A stretch of 34,536 nucleotides of DNA from Hypsibius dujardini (lineage: Eukaryota; Tardigrada; Eutardigrada; Parachela; Hypsibiidae), in contig LRSR01010240.1 in assembly GCA_001579985.1 (NCBI GenBank), forward strand, positions 1 to 34,536, given 5' to 3'. The notes under the pieces were generated by a model. The model did not search any database. It was not told where the DNA came from and saw only the letters and a list, made by a program, of their open reading frames with translations. Of this stretch, positions 1 through 10,871 are shown one piece after another. The position numbers were made by a program, and so were the translations under genes. Position 1 is the stretch's first letter; every line of letters begins with the position of its first letter.

Positions 1-259
1 ATTTCACTCGAACTATGGATAAAGCCATGCATGGAACGTAATGCATGGCTTAACTCGGTTAGCGCAAGGTTTTGGCCACGTGTGTATATCCTAGCCAATG
101 GCATCGCTCTTTTCAGTACTAGTCGCATCAATTATGTTTAAAGACATACATTGTATTGCGTGAAACGTTGAAGTGTACCAAATGAGTACATGAAATATAA
201 CATAATCCCGGTGTGATGGGCATTACGCTGTTGGAAGGATACATCCTTCAAAACACAAT
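1..259. other. Flank downstream of the GST gene, no feature seen
   Basis: AT-rich sequence beyond the stop codon of the minus-strand GST gene. It should hold the 3' untranslated region of that gene, but no canonical AATAAA is visible on the minus strand here. No coding exon or repeat is recognised. Confidence 0.4.
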
Positions 260-1234
260 TCAAGCTTTAGCGGAATGTTTCTGCAGCCATTCCTTGATTG
301 GCTTCAGCTCGTGTACACGTTTATGATGAGCATTCAGCAGTGCGAAGTTATCCAGCAGCGTGGTGTCGAACGCCGGGTTGTCCACGAAAACAGTCAAGGC
401 AAAATCCGCCCACGTCGGTTCGCTGCCAAACAGAAAGCCCTTTCCGTTGTTGTTCGCCTCCAGATGGCGCTCCAGTTCCTGTAAGTACGGCTGCAATCCC
501 ACCTTGATGTACTCCTCCTTCAGGGCGGCTTTTTTCTTCTCATCCGGCTCGGTTCGCAGAGCCTGTAGACCCTTTTGGGCATCCCCGAGATAATCAACCA
601 AAGCGTCTAAAATCCAGAAGAAGATCGTGCCTGTTATGTTATTGTTCTTTTGATATATAGAACAGCAAACAAAAATGAAAGTTTTGGACTACGGATGGCA
701 AAAATTGTCAAAATTTTTTATCTTTTCAGTCAAGTAAAACTTAGTAAATTATCATTTTTAGTTTACTATTTTGTCGCACTAGTAATATTTTTTGAAAAAT
801 TAATTGTCTAGTGTTAGTTTTATTGGTTTTGCCAAGGTAAATTGTTAAATAAAATGTTCTTTTAGTGCTGGGAAGGAACTAAAAAACTTAAAAAGACAAA
901 AACCCTCAGACGTCTTACTTAAAATTTAGTTGTTTTTATTTAAGTTTTGTCAGTTGAGTTTTCTTACCGATTCGGGCAGACTCAAAGTTATCCTTGCCGG
1001 CTAAGCCAGTTTCACGTGCGGCGAACCGAGCTATGGCAATGCTCTCCGGGAGGGGTTTTCCATCCACTTCGAGGTAAGGCAATTTCCCGGTGGTGTTTTA
1101 GGCTTCAATGCCGGCCAGTCTGCCCTGTTAATTCGGAAGTCCTCAAACTCCTGCCCAGCATAGGCGAAGATCCAACGGATAAGTTCAGCCCGGCCGGGTA
1201 GGTCAAAATACACTAGTTTAAAGTGGGGAGCCAT
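260..1234 (-). CDS. Sigma-class glutathione S-transferase, two exons, one frameshift
   Basis: Cytosolic GST, a dimeric enzyme that conjugates glutathione to electrophiles (some sigma members act as prostaglandin D synthases). Exon 1 (968-1234) starts at the ATG 1232-1234 and encodes the thioredoxin-like domain: [12 protein letters not shown] with the expected catalytic Tyr near residue 9, then [10 protein letters not shown] and the glutathione-binding [11 protein letters not shown]. Exon 2 (260-606) encodes the helical C-terminal domain, including [14 protein letters not shown] and ending [11 protein letters not shown]. The 361-bp intron has a GTAAG donor and TTTTAG acceptor; the codon split across it gives Asp ([13 protein letters not shown]). 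One base is missing near 1090-1096, between KPKTP and GKLPYLEV, so the two halves of exon 1 are in different frames. Restoring one base gives 204 residues, a normal GST length. Either a sequencing indel or a recent pseudogene. Confidence 0.9.
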
Positions 1235-2455
1235 TTTCTTACTCGAAGAGCTCGGGAAACCTGTTTTGATTTCGAAGTCGAAGAAGGACTGAAAATTACA
1301 TTTGATCATCAAGGCGTTATTAATCGTCTCGCACAGCGGTGCCGGCACTTTTATGTGCGAGTAATCTCGCTGAGTACGATTATGATAACGATTATAGTAT
1401 CGCCAATTTCGCCCGAGTGAAAACGAGCGAACAAAGCGCACGCAACCTGACGAAGCGAGCCTGTAAATTATCGCAACGATGTGTGTTGCAAACCGGTCCG
1501 ACACCAAACCTTAGACAAAGCGCGACTGCATCGTCATGGCGCCCATCAAGACAGCGGTTCAATACAGGAACTGCTTCACAAGGAAGGCATTTGTCGTACA
1601 TCGTTTTGAATCATTAAGTAGCAGACACGCTACGGAGAGGATCACTCAACGATCGTAAGTGACTTTGCATAAAACGTCACGGGCATTAATAAAGAAAATT
1701 TACAACTTCCCAGAAGCGCAACGGAGGAGGGAGGGGCACTCGCCCAACTGCCCCTATCAAATTAAGTCCAGGCGTTGCGAAGGGCACTTTTAACTTTTTT
1801 ATTTTGGATTTTGAGGGGAGACATCTTTTTCACCAGCAAAATGAAAAAAAAACCATGACTGCCCCTATACTGGGGACCCTATTTGATTTATATTCCCACG
1901 TCAAACTTCCCCCCCCCTTGCACAAATCCCCCCTTGCGAAAGGTTCCACACTCTTTTGCAAGTTCCCGAATAGTGTTGAAAAGTACGAAGGAAGGGAGAC
2001 CATGTTTATCTCTTACCGTTTTTTTGTCCGAAACTCAATGGATTAACGTAGTGTTTTGCAAGTGTTTCTTGGCCCTCTTTTTAGCTCGTTAACAGCCATT
2101 GACGCTGAAGGGTCGACGGAGAGCCTTTTACGAAACGTGAACTCAAAAACTGTTTCTACGGTTTTGGAAAATTCAACCGTTTTCAAACCTTCAGATGCTG
2201 CTTGCAAATTACATTTCATTGAGTTACCATTTCGTAACTGACCATTTCCGCATAGAACTGATCAAAATTAAGACTTTCGCGAACACGTTGATAGCTGAGA
2301 TCACCGAATGCTGACAGTGACAGATGGCTGAAAAATATTAAGACGCGGTTCGTTTTGTTGCTCAAAGATCGGTCGGTATTTTTACATCAATGAATGACTA
2401 AATCGAAACCAGTCAGTTACAATCTAAGCTGGCATTATCGGCTTGATCATTGGCC
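1235..2455. other. Intergenic region between GST and MAM/CBM14 genes
   Basis: Upstream sequence of the GST gene and downstream sequence of the next minus-strand gene. It contains a C10 run near 1908-1917 and a few short ORFs with no recognisable domain. The ORF that continues upstream of the GST ATG (to about 1507) does not resemble GST and is read as 5' flank. No promoter element can be assigned. Confidence 0.4.
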
Positions 2456-4745
2456 TTAACTAAGGCACTTAACGAATAAGCATATACTTATGAACATTAA
2501 AGCCTTCGAAAAATTTATCGCCTGGCTGCAACTAGAATCATTGCTAAGGGGTCGAGCTGAAACCACGCTAGATTTCTCAATGTCCTTCTCCATGCTTCTT
2601 AGGCAATTTGGATTCTTTGCGGGGACGTCACATCTCCTGCCTAACGGGTCATAGACAAATCCCCCTGGACATTGGCTAGCGTAGGCGCCTCCATCATGGT
2701 CGCATTTGACGAACGACATACAGTCCGGTGCAGTATAGAAGCCAGTTCCGTTGACGCAGAGATCTGGTCGGAGACCGAGAGGGGCATCGTTCCTGCTTAT
2801 CATAACTTTCCGAAAGATAATGAAGATGTTAGTACAGTTTATCTCGCACTATTGGTATCTGAAATGCTCAATACCTTGTTCCATTCCAGGCGGGTCCACG
2901 ATTGTTCCGTTCAACTTAAATCCCGTTATTCGGGATGACATACGACCGTATTCCATGCGGAATACGAATCGAAGCTGGATCCATGAAATAGTTCAGTACA
3001 CAAAATTAGAGAGTGCGACACGTTAAGAACGTTCTTAAGATTTAACACATTAAGATTTAGTACCTTAAATGTCCCCATCTCGGGGGTGAGGCCAACCGTG
3101 GCTTGGTCCCACTCCTGACTATGCCCGCTCCACAATATTTTCTCGTGCAGCACGCTGACTTCACTGTTTTTGTAGTACGACGGTATATACACTAAGCGGA
3201 CTTGATCGTAGGCTGAAAATAGTAAATAAATTCAATACTAATGTATGCTGGATATCGAAATCTGTTACGTTACGCACATTCAAAGTTGAGCTTTGGGTTT
3301 AAATTTGCTACCAATAGTTGTCGATCCACAAGAAGCCCGTTTCAAATAAACATTAGGCAGTCTTTTGAATTAACGTTTAAGTAAAATAGTAGTTGTTTTC
3401 CAACATTTTAATTTCCCAAATATCGTTTCGATTAAACATGCGGTAATGCATTTAGCATTATTGAAGAAAATATGTATGTTCGGGGATACCAACCCTACGC
3501 CCCCCCCCCACAAATTGTGAAGATTTATAGGGAATGTAATATAATTTCCCAAAACACTCTGCGGATTTTAAGTGGTTAATTTTTAGAAAGTCTTTTATGA
3601 CAAATGTATTTATAGGATCTTACGTACATACACTCCAGTGCCTAAAGTAGAAGGAAAACGTGCTCCCAGCAGACACTTGAATTTCCGGGCTCTCCAGGAA
3701 AGCGAACATCACTCCAAATGGGGTGGTAACGATCGCATAACTGTGATAACCTATTACGGCCAATGAAAACAGCTCATGTTTTAATGTACAAGAAGAAATT
3801 TCAATGTCCTTTATTCTACCTGTCGGAATCAGCGCTAGGGAACTCGACATATTAGAATTATAGTTAATAGCATCAACCGAGCCGCTGGCCGTTCTCCAGT
3901 TCGCAGATGAAGCCGATGGAATCCATCCACAGAAATTGCCCGGTAATGAAAAGTCACAATCAATTGACGCGGCAAATGCAACGGCAACTACAATGTTGAC
4001 TAATTACGTAAGAACTGCAGGGAAAATTTGAATCTGACTTGAGACGATTTTTGGAGGGAGAATCCAGAATTTTTCCGCTTTATATTTTGTCAATAGAGCT
4101 ATAATTATGATGACATTCAAAATTAATGTTATTGGCCAGGATATGAAAGCTTGTTTGGCAGAATTTCACATTTTACCTGATTTTACCTGTACAAACTTCA
4201 GTTTTGGGAAATGATTAAATTTAAAGATTTTTGACACTGCTCTTTTTGAAATTCAATTTGAAATCTATTGGCATCAGCAGAACCTTTTTTGGATGTCAGG
4301 GAGTGGAGCTACTGGTCATTGTCGAGCTCAACCGGAAACTTACAAGTGATATTTCAGAAATGTCGCATAGCTCCGCCCCCCTGACACCCAAAAAATTTTG
4401 CTAGTGCCAAACAATTTGAAATTTTCTTTTGATAAAGACCGTATCGAAATTCGTTACATTAAATTATTCTGCAATAATGAAATTTTTACGGTCAAAATCA
4501 GGGAAACTGGAATCTTCCAGTGTTTCTCCAACTTTGAAATACTGCGGAAAAAGTGTTTATATCTTGACCGATAAAATGAATTTTGAAAATCATTACAATT
4601 ATAGCTTTATTAAAATAATATAAGGTAAGACATTTTGGGTGCTCCTTCTGAAAATCATCCCAAGTCAATGAGGTCAATGAAAAATCTAATTCTTACCAAA
4701 TATACTGAAAGATCCGAATAATAAGGCTACCCAGCCGACGCCCAT
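2456..4745 (-). CDS. Secreted MAM-domain plus chitin-binding (peritrophin-A/CBM14) protein
   Basis: Five exons joined by phase and splice sites: 4697-4745, 3628-3999, 3064-3212, 2875-2974 and 2456-2763, giving 325 residues. Exon 1 begins MGVGWVALLFGSFSIF and with the start of exon 2 forms a hydrophobic leader ending near residue 29. Residues about 31-223 form a MAM domain: CDFSLPGNFCGW, SPEIQVSAGSTFSFYFRHW, ILWSGHSQEWDQATV and TFKLRFVFRMEYGRM. MAM domains mediate extracellular adhesion. Residues about 226-277 form a CBM14 domain with six cysteines (226, 238, 244, 255, 268, 277) and aromatic FYTAPDC and FVYDP motifs, which binds chitin. The hydrophobic C-terminus (about 311-325) could be a membrane or GPI signal. 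The donor of exon 2 is the least certain (GTACGT at 3627; GTGTAT at 3633 also keeps frame). Likely cuticle- or matrix-associated. Intron 1 is an unusual palindrome, listed separately. Confidence 0.8.
4007..4696. repeat. Large imperfect palindrome (foldback) filling intron 1 of the MAM/CBM14 gene
   Basis: Two arms of about 290 bp (about 4030-4320 and 4365-4670) are reverse complements at roughly 75-80% by eye. Examples: AATAGAGCTATAATTATGAT at 4093 pairs with sequence near 4605-4622; TTTTTTGGATGTCAGGG at 4285-4301 pairs with 4379-4395; TGACTTGAGACGATTTT at 4034 pairs with 4652-4668. Even the ends match: GTAAGAA is the donor on the minus strand at 4690-4696, and the same GTAAGAA occurs on the plus strand at 4007-4013, nine bases from the acceptor. 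The intron runs 4000-4696, so the palindrome is essentially the whole intron. Confidence 0.8.
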
Positions 4746-6560
4746 GCTTCTCAATTGCACGCGATCAGGAGACTCGCACAATTTCGATATAATCACAAAT
4801 CGTTAATGCGTTAATTGTGCTGGGAATTTACAAAGACGGTTTCAGAAAGTAAAACTCTATTTTGCGTGCACTTGAACAGGTCTGACCTCTCTACAGGAAA
4901 CTTATAGTGGCTACCATATCTTTGCCGGAACCGAGTCTAATGCAGATACCCGAGCCTATACCTTATACAATGGTGTATCCCAGCATTCAACATCAATGAT
5001 ATCGTTTAACAATGGTTGACGAATATGCAGTACCACATACACAAACACGTTTGCCAATGAAATCCAGATGTGGTGAACATGGATGCAGATACGCAGTAGA
5101 AAGAAGGAAACCTATAACAATGGTTTAAGTTTAGAAATTCTTGATCCTATGAAGAATGAAATGCGTTAAGATTAGAAGCATTCAATTACCCGCGACTTCC
5201 GTGAAGATTTTATGCGTGCTGTTCGGAATGTGACCTTCCGGTCACTAACTTTGATCGTGACATATTCCGACACGCTTTCTAGTTTACTGTACGCTAAGCC
5301 ATTGGATTACGGTATATTAATTTATTTAGTGCAACTATTTTCTAACAAGGGAAGATTTTCACACCCAGAACTATTTCGAGATACTAGATCTACAATACAT
5401 TGAATGACATTCATAATAATTTTGAAATACACCTTGTCGCTGCTGTCTTGAGAATGTTCCCTGATCAAAAGTTTATATTTGCGAAATAATTGAGCGATGG
5501 ATTTTTCTAATTTTCATTAAAACAATTTTTTCTAACATTTATTGGGAAAACTAGACGCCAACTATTATTTTAAATCAGCGCATCAGCACAATTTTTTTGG
5601 AGAGGGGTCTAAAAATAGAAAAAATTGCTCATGTCTCAAATTTTACTGACAAATTTAAGCATCGATTAAATATTGTTCCAGCATGTCGCTCCCTGACACA
5701 CACAAACGTTTCCATTGGTCGGCAATAAGCCATAATGACAATTATGTGGGATAGGGCAAAACATATTTTGCTAAAACGTATTTTGGATTTAGATATTTTT
5801 CTTTAAACAATAACGAAGTTTCCAGGGTTTCCCCAGTTTGATATTCTTCCCGTGTCGTGACATTCTTCCTTCTCTACACGTCATCATAACTGATCATACA
5901 AATCCATCAACACACCACATTCATGTGAAAATATTGCATCATTGGACAAATGGTCCTGTGATTTTTCGCAAAGGAGCCTGTGGCATATTACAGAGTATTT
6001 GCCAATTCAAAAGATTGTCTAGATGGTCAGCAAAACTCAATTGAAGACTTAGAAAGCAAGAAAAGACATGTCCCAAGATTTGGCGAAGGAGCAGCAGGTT
6101 AATGTGAAGCATAATATATAACATTAAAGGGCGAAATAAGGCCTTCAGCATAATGGTTCATATTCCTGTAATATGGTCACCTGTTGTGACGTGACCAAGA
6201 ATAGACATGACGCACGCATTACTTACACTGATTTTCGACTCATTTTCTCGATGGAGATATCAACAGACGAACTAGACAAATAAATAATGACAATCATAAG
6301 TAAATGATTTCATCGGGGAGAGTGGTGCCCTTTCCTTGTCAGTACTCCCATGACCAGACGGGCGTTTCGATTACCATTTGCTGGAAACCCAAGGGGCGCC
6401 CCCGAGGGGCCAAGAGAGGTCTGGACCCCTGGCACTGCGGTTCGATTCACAATTTTATGTTGAGCAAGAAAACATTTTTGGGGTTAAAGTCAATAATACA
6501 AACTAAATATAATGAATATATAAAACAGAATAAATGTAAACAAAAAATTTAATACGTGTA
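4746..6560. other. AT-rich gene-poor stretch
   Basis: Upstream region of the MAM/CBM14 gene. Only short ORFs without recognisable motifs are present. There are scattered degenerate repeats (for example CAGATAC...ACAATGG near 4940-4975 and again near 5094-5124) and a short GC-rich patch around 6385-6430. No gene, RNA or transposon is recognised. Confidence 0.4.
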
Positions 6561-6580
6561 CCATTGTTATTGTTATTGTT
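6561..6580 (-). repeat. Microsatellite 3' tail of the LINE
   Basis: The plus strand reads CCATTGTTATTGTTATTGTT, i.e. an AACAAT/AATAAC-type simple repeat on the minus strand. It lies about 350 bp beyond the end of the RT-coding remnant, where many non-LTR elements carry a short simple-repeat tail instead of poly(A). It marks the likely 3' boundary of the element. Confidence 0.55.
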
Positions 6581-8702
6581 CAACTAAAGCAGACAAATCC
6601 TTGCGAGATATACAAAGTCTGTTTGAAGGTACTACGGACAAATAGAAACTCTACAAGAAAGCCATTCCACGCGTCTTGAAGATGTTAAGAGATCAGAAGG
6701 CAGAGACCTATCAAGTAATCTCAACCGTCTAGCCAACATCGAGTCACCCATTGCACTCTTCACATTCACTTCAATTCGTCGGGCCTTGCGGAGGTCTTGC
6801 ACACTGTCACGGAAGGTCAGAAGGGCTCAAAGATAGTCTGGAATAGGCGCTTTGTCGTGATTCACGATGCGATATAACCAAACTGCCTCCTGGAATTTCC
6901 AACGCTTCGCAATGGTCTCCACACCGAAACGTTCAAACAGGTCCGTCGTACTTGTTGACTCTCCGTAGTCCCATCGCACGAATTGCTTGTCTTTGCACCA
7001 CTTCCAGTCTCTCCCGATTTTTCCGTAATGTTGCAGCCCAAACAGGGGAGGAGCACGTTAGATGCGGCTCGACAAATGCGTGGTACAGCCCAACTAGCTC
7101 TGCTTCCGGCAAACCGTCCTTCACCCGGTTGATGGCAGCGATCCCGGCAAATGCGTTGCGTCTAACGTTGTTAATGTGCGCTGTCCATTTCAAGTGACGA
7201 TCGATGGTGACTCCGAGGTACCGGACTTGGTCGACTTTGTTCAGTTCCTCCGTACCGAGAAGGATGGGGCCGGCTGATTTACATGACTTCCGCCGCTGGG
7301 TGGTGCAGAGCAGCATACCGGCACGCTTCTTGGCGTTCAAGGCAAGCAGGTGATCTTCGAACCAATCTCGAACGGTGCGCAGCATGTTGTTGAGACCGTT
7401 GACGGCAGCTGCAGCAGTTCTAGCGATGAAGTATGCGGCGGTATCGTCAGCGAAGCATTCGAGCGATGATTGTTCGGTTGTTGGTTGTTGTGTCAACATA
7501 CTGTTGACATAAATGGTAAAGAAGACAGATCCCAGGACAGTCCCTTGTGGAACGCCGCTGATGATAGGGGGGGGGGGCTGAGTGTTTTTCTCCGACCGCA
7601 CAGTCTGTGTCCGACCGACCAGCCAGATAGGAGTGGAACCAGCGGTGCTCCTTTCCCAGCACACCCATTTGAGTTAGGGCGTTCAACAGCTTTCCGTGGT
7701 GGACGCTATCAAATGCCTTCTTGAGATCAAGAAAGGGCGCGGCGATGACATAACCAGTGTCCATCGCGCTCTTCCACTTCTCCGTCACTTTCAATAATGG
7801 AGACTCAGAAGAATGACCATTACGAAACGCATACTGCTGGCTCGAGAGCACGTTGTTGCGTTTGAGGTAGAACACCAACTGCTCCTGCACCACACGTTCG
7901 TGAACCTTTGAAAGGTTTGTGATGAGATCGGTCGGAAATCGTCCGGTTTGATGTCACCAGGGACATTGGGAATGGGAATGATGGTGGCAACTTTGAGAAT
8001 CTCCGGAAACACAACAACACGGAGGCACTTGTTTACTAAGTGGGACAGCGGGATGACGACGGCGTGGTTGATGGTGTTAAGGAGTTGGTGGGGGACTCCG
8101 TTTGGTCCACTGAGCTTCTTCTTCTTGGCCATCACAGTCAAAATGCGGTGGACAGCCGTCGGCTGCACATCCTGAAAATCAGAGGCAGTAAATGAACTCG
8201 TAGGTGCGATAATGTTATCACTGGGCTCACCGGGGGAGCCGTGTGTGGAGTCCCGTGCTGGCCCATTGTGACGTAGTGACGATTCACGGCGTCCAGGTCA
8301 GCACAATCCGGTACGGTCGTCTGGCGTTTATGACTGAGGATTCCGTTCAAGGTGTTCTACAACTGACTCCGGTTGGAGCGCTGCCGTTGGAAAAAATTCC
8401 TCCGAGCGCTGGTGAGGGTGTGTCTGGCCGTCCGTTTCAAGGCGAGGAACTTTTCTCGCGCCTGTGGGTAGTGGATGGAGCTGCATTTGCGCATCTTCTT
8501 GCACGCCCCGTCTCGCTCGGCGATGGCGTGTCGTACTGGCTCGGTCACCCATGGATCACTCTTCTGACGTACTTGTTTGGTGAGGATGGGGTAGTGGCGG
8601 TCGATGACGTTAACCAAACCAGTGACGAAACGGCTGAATTCCTCCGATTGATCGTTGGAAGGACGAAATGGGGCACCATATTTACTAGGTATTATTTACT
8701 TA
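6561..8702 (-). mobile_element. Degraded non-LTR (LINE) retrotransposon, 5'-truncated
   Basis: Minus-strand remnant of an ORF2 polyprotein broken by several frameshifts. In order: linker between endonuclease and RT (about 8357-8700, VIDRHYPILTKQ...DPWVTEPVRHAI); start of the reverse transcriptase (about 7930-8170, LSGPNGVPHQLL and DDFRPIS); fingers/palm (7640-7893, FLDLKKAFDSVHHGKLL); then 6933-7640 with GVPQGTVLG, the catalytic FADD box, YLGVTIDRHLKW and a C-terminal LEVVQRQAIRAMGL. Frame changes fall near 7925, at a duplicated GGTC (about 7616-7623), and near the end around 6940. A G11 tract at 7567-7577 encodes the Pro run before the GVPQG box. No endonuclease domain is seen, so the 5' end is lost. 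The AT-rich ATTGTT repeat at 6561-6580 is the probable 3' tail. RT motifs resemble the CR1/Jockey group, but the clade is not certain. Not functional. Confidence 0.88.
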
Positions 8703-8844
8703 GGGTAAATAATAGCCTTGCAGAGCGATCTGCAGAAATAAAAGAGAGCACGTTTAGTTACAAGCACTGGATCCGAAACCTCTGCCGAATATAACCTTCC
8801 GCAATCTAAGATTAAAATATGAAGTGGGAACTTCACGTACCGAG

Positions 8845-9258
8845 GAGGCAAAAGCGAGCTGTTGTAAGCCGTTGGATCCAGTCAGTGTGCCAGATTCCCA
8901 GCTTCCACACAGCAGCAACAACAAAACAGGAACACAAATCCTCGGATGTCTGATGAAACAAGTGCTCACATGATTCAATAACAGACTAATTTGCGCAAAA
9001 TAAAATGATATTTATGAACGTTTAAGAGAACAAAAACAGCAGATTAACTTTTCAACGCGAGGCGACGCAAGACAAGTCTGAACTGATTCCAAGTCTGAAA
9101 CCAAGCCACGCGGTCTGCACGCGGAGCTAATCTCCTTCGCCAGTTGAAAAACTTTCAAGAGAACTGGGGGAAACCCAGGCTGATTCCAGCTATTTTACAG
9201 GCTTATTACAGTGTCCAGCCTGGAACCTAGTCTGAGAGCTATCCGTAGGGCGAAACGC
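8845..9258 (-). repeat. Dispersed repeat copy A with a signal-peptide-like ORF
   Basis: On the minus strand this segment matches 29667-30215 on the plus strand in the same order: CCTACGGATA-CTCTCAG, GACACTGTAATAAGCCTG, CTCTTGAAAGTTTTT, GTGGCTTGGTTTCAGACTTG, GTCTTGCGTCGCCT, CTGTTATTGAATCATGTGAG and CTGGCACACTGACTGGATCC. Copy B has about 120 bp extra in the middle. The shared ORF (here ending near 8845, starting MNHVSTCFIRHPRICV) carries a hydrophobic VLLLLLCGSWES stretch like a signal peptide, followed by a possible donor GTACGT near 8841. It could be a duplicated 5' gene end (promoter plus first exon) or part of an unclassified mobile element; it abuts the 5' end of the LINE remnant. Confidence 0.65.
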
Positions 9259-9579
9259 TCCTCTGCCCATTACTCATGCGTTACTCTGCAATTGCATATC
9301 GCAGGCTCGTAGTATTAGAAATTATTGGTACCGAGCATGCGTAGATGAGTAACATTTGAATCAAAGTGCCCTTCTGTTTTGTCACGGGTTTAATTTTCTG
9401 ATTGCAAGTCAGGTATCCAAACGAAAATAGGCTATAAACTGGATACATATTATTTATGTATAAAGAAGAGAGAAAATCGACATAGATCAGAGTGCATGAT
9501 AATCCAAATAATCATCCTAAAGACAAGATGATACAAGGCATCAAAATTTACTGACGAGCCCTACGCATCTGCTGATGTA
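9259..9579. other. Short intergenic stretch before the mariner element
   Basis: AT-rich sequence between the dispersed repeat and the left terminal repeat of the mariner-type element. Nothing recognisable is seen. Confidence 0.35.
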
Positions 9580-9610
9580 CAGGGGTCGTCGTTCACATTG
9601 ACTCAACTTT
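9580..9610 (+). repeat. Left terminal inverted repeat of the mariner element
   Basis: 31 bp, identical to the reverse complement of 10841-10871; preceded by the TA target dinucleotide at 9578-9579. Confidence 0.95.
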
Positions 9611-9723
9611 AAAACGTTATAACTTTAACTGCGCGCAACCGATTTCGTCCCTGTTTGTTTTGCACGATGGGAAATTTCACGCAAAAAAACAAAAACATTT
9701 AACATTTGTATCAAAAATTTAAA

Positions 9724-10804
9724 ATGTATCCCCCAATTTCAAGTGACCTCAAGGGTCGCATTTTGGCACTAGGCTGTCTGAATTGGTCGTCTCGGCTCAT
9801 TTTGAAAGAGCTAAATCGTCAAAGCTTTGATGTTTCTCAAGCGACTGTATCTCGTGTGCTGAAAAACAACAACAACGGAGGAGACAATCAAGCAATTAAT
9901 GAGCACGGAGAGGATTGGAGACGCCGACCCCGTGTATGTACTCCTCGAACGGTCAGAAAAGTGCAGAATCTTCTCGCATCGGACAATCCACTGCCCAAAA
10001 CAGAAATGGCACGTCGTGTAGGTGTCTCCGAGGCAACTATTCGGCGCTTGGCGGACGGTCGTTTGGAGAAGAAGAAGCTGAAGAAGGTCAAGGTACACTA
10101 TCTCACTGCTGCCGCCATTTTGCAACGCAGTCTACGGGCCCTCACCCTTCTATGACTTGATAAAGGATGGCCAGTTTATGTGGGTATTTTCAATGGACGA
10201 AGCCATGCTCCCGTTGGATTATGAGAACGGCCAGTCTGAGTACTATTACGACTCCAAAAACGTCGAAGAACGTCGGAAAAATGTGCCTGTTTTCACCAAG
10301 TCGCCGAGTCATCCCCAACAACGGATGTATGCCGCTGGCTTCGGGTGGGAAGGACAATCCCGCTTGTATGTGGTGGAACCGAAGGCTAAGGTCAATGCTG
10401 CGTATTTTATCGAGAAGATTCTAAGCCCAATGATGCTCGTGGATGTCCCCAAACTGTACAGTAAGAGGGAAGCCAAGAATGTGATCCTCCACATGGACAG
10501 TGCTCGTTCCCACACCGCTAAACCTGTCTATGAGTGGCTTGACGCCCACAAGATCAAGTATTTCACGAAGGACCAGTGGCTGGCTAATTCACCTGAAGTG
10601 TTTCCGATGGATTTTTTTGCGAAGAGATACTTCAAATCCCAGCTGGCAAAGCGGAAGTACACGTGCATGGCGGGCATGTTGAAGGCTGCAAACGAGGAGT
10701 GGGATGCAATTCCTAAAGAAATGTTCCGCAATGCCCTCCGATCTTGGCCCGACCGAGTTCTGGCGATTCACAAGGCCAAGGGACATCATGCTCCCAATTA
10801 TTAG
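9724..10804 (+). pseudogene. maT-like mariner transposase (DD37D), one frameshift
   Basis: The N-terminal half (9724 to about 10140) carries two helix-turn-helix regions, LNRQSFDVSQATVSRVL and MARRVGVSEATIRRL, which bind the terminal repeats. The C-terminal half (about 10140-10804) carries the catalytic core: Asp in FSMDEAM (10196-10198), Asp in LHMDSARSHTAK (10496-10498) and Asp in PMDFF (10610-10612). The last two are separated by 37 residues, as in the DD37D (maT) group. The usual NSPDLNPLD box is changed to NSPEVFPMD. The two halves are in different frames, joined around 10136-10147 (SLRA then SPFYDLIKDG), so one inserted base interrupts a protein of about 359 residues. ATG 9724 is the first in-frame ATG. 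Frameshift aside, all three catalytic Asp are present. Confidence 0.88.
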
Positions 10805-10840
10805 TCTGAAGCAATGTGTAGTTTTTTTTGGCGAATTTTC

Positions 10841-10871
10841 AAAGTTGAGTCAATGTGAACGACGACCCCTG
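10841..10871 (-). repeat. Right terminal inverted repeat of the mariner element
   Basis: 31 bp ending ACGACGACCCCTG, a perfect reverse complement of the left repeat; followed by TA at 10872-10873. Confidence 0.95.

Larger units (their letters stand above)
9580..10871 (+). mobile_element. Mariner/Tc1-superfamily (maT-like) DNA transposon
   Basis: A 1292-bp element bounded by perfect 31-bp inverted repeats (9580-9610 and 10841-10871), beginning CAGGGGTCGTCGTTCACATT, and flanked on both sides by TA (9578-9579 and 10872-10873). TA is the target duplication typical of the superfamily. Inside is one transposase gene on the plus strand, broken by a single frameshift. The intact ends suggest a fairly recent insertion, and the element could still be moved by a transposase supplied in trans. 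Confidence 0.95.

Noticed and set aside
1031-1507. 158-codon minus-strand ORF starting upstream of the GST ATG
   Set aside because: The extension before residue M-A-P-H has no GST similarity and is basic, low-quality sequence; the normal GST start at 1234 is preferred. After the PP at about 1093 the frame is also wrong.
6304-6552. 82-codon plus-strand ORF with a GC-rich patch
   Set aside because: Low-complexity start and Lys/Asn-rich AT tail; not protein-like.
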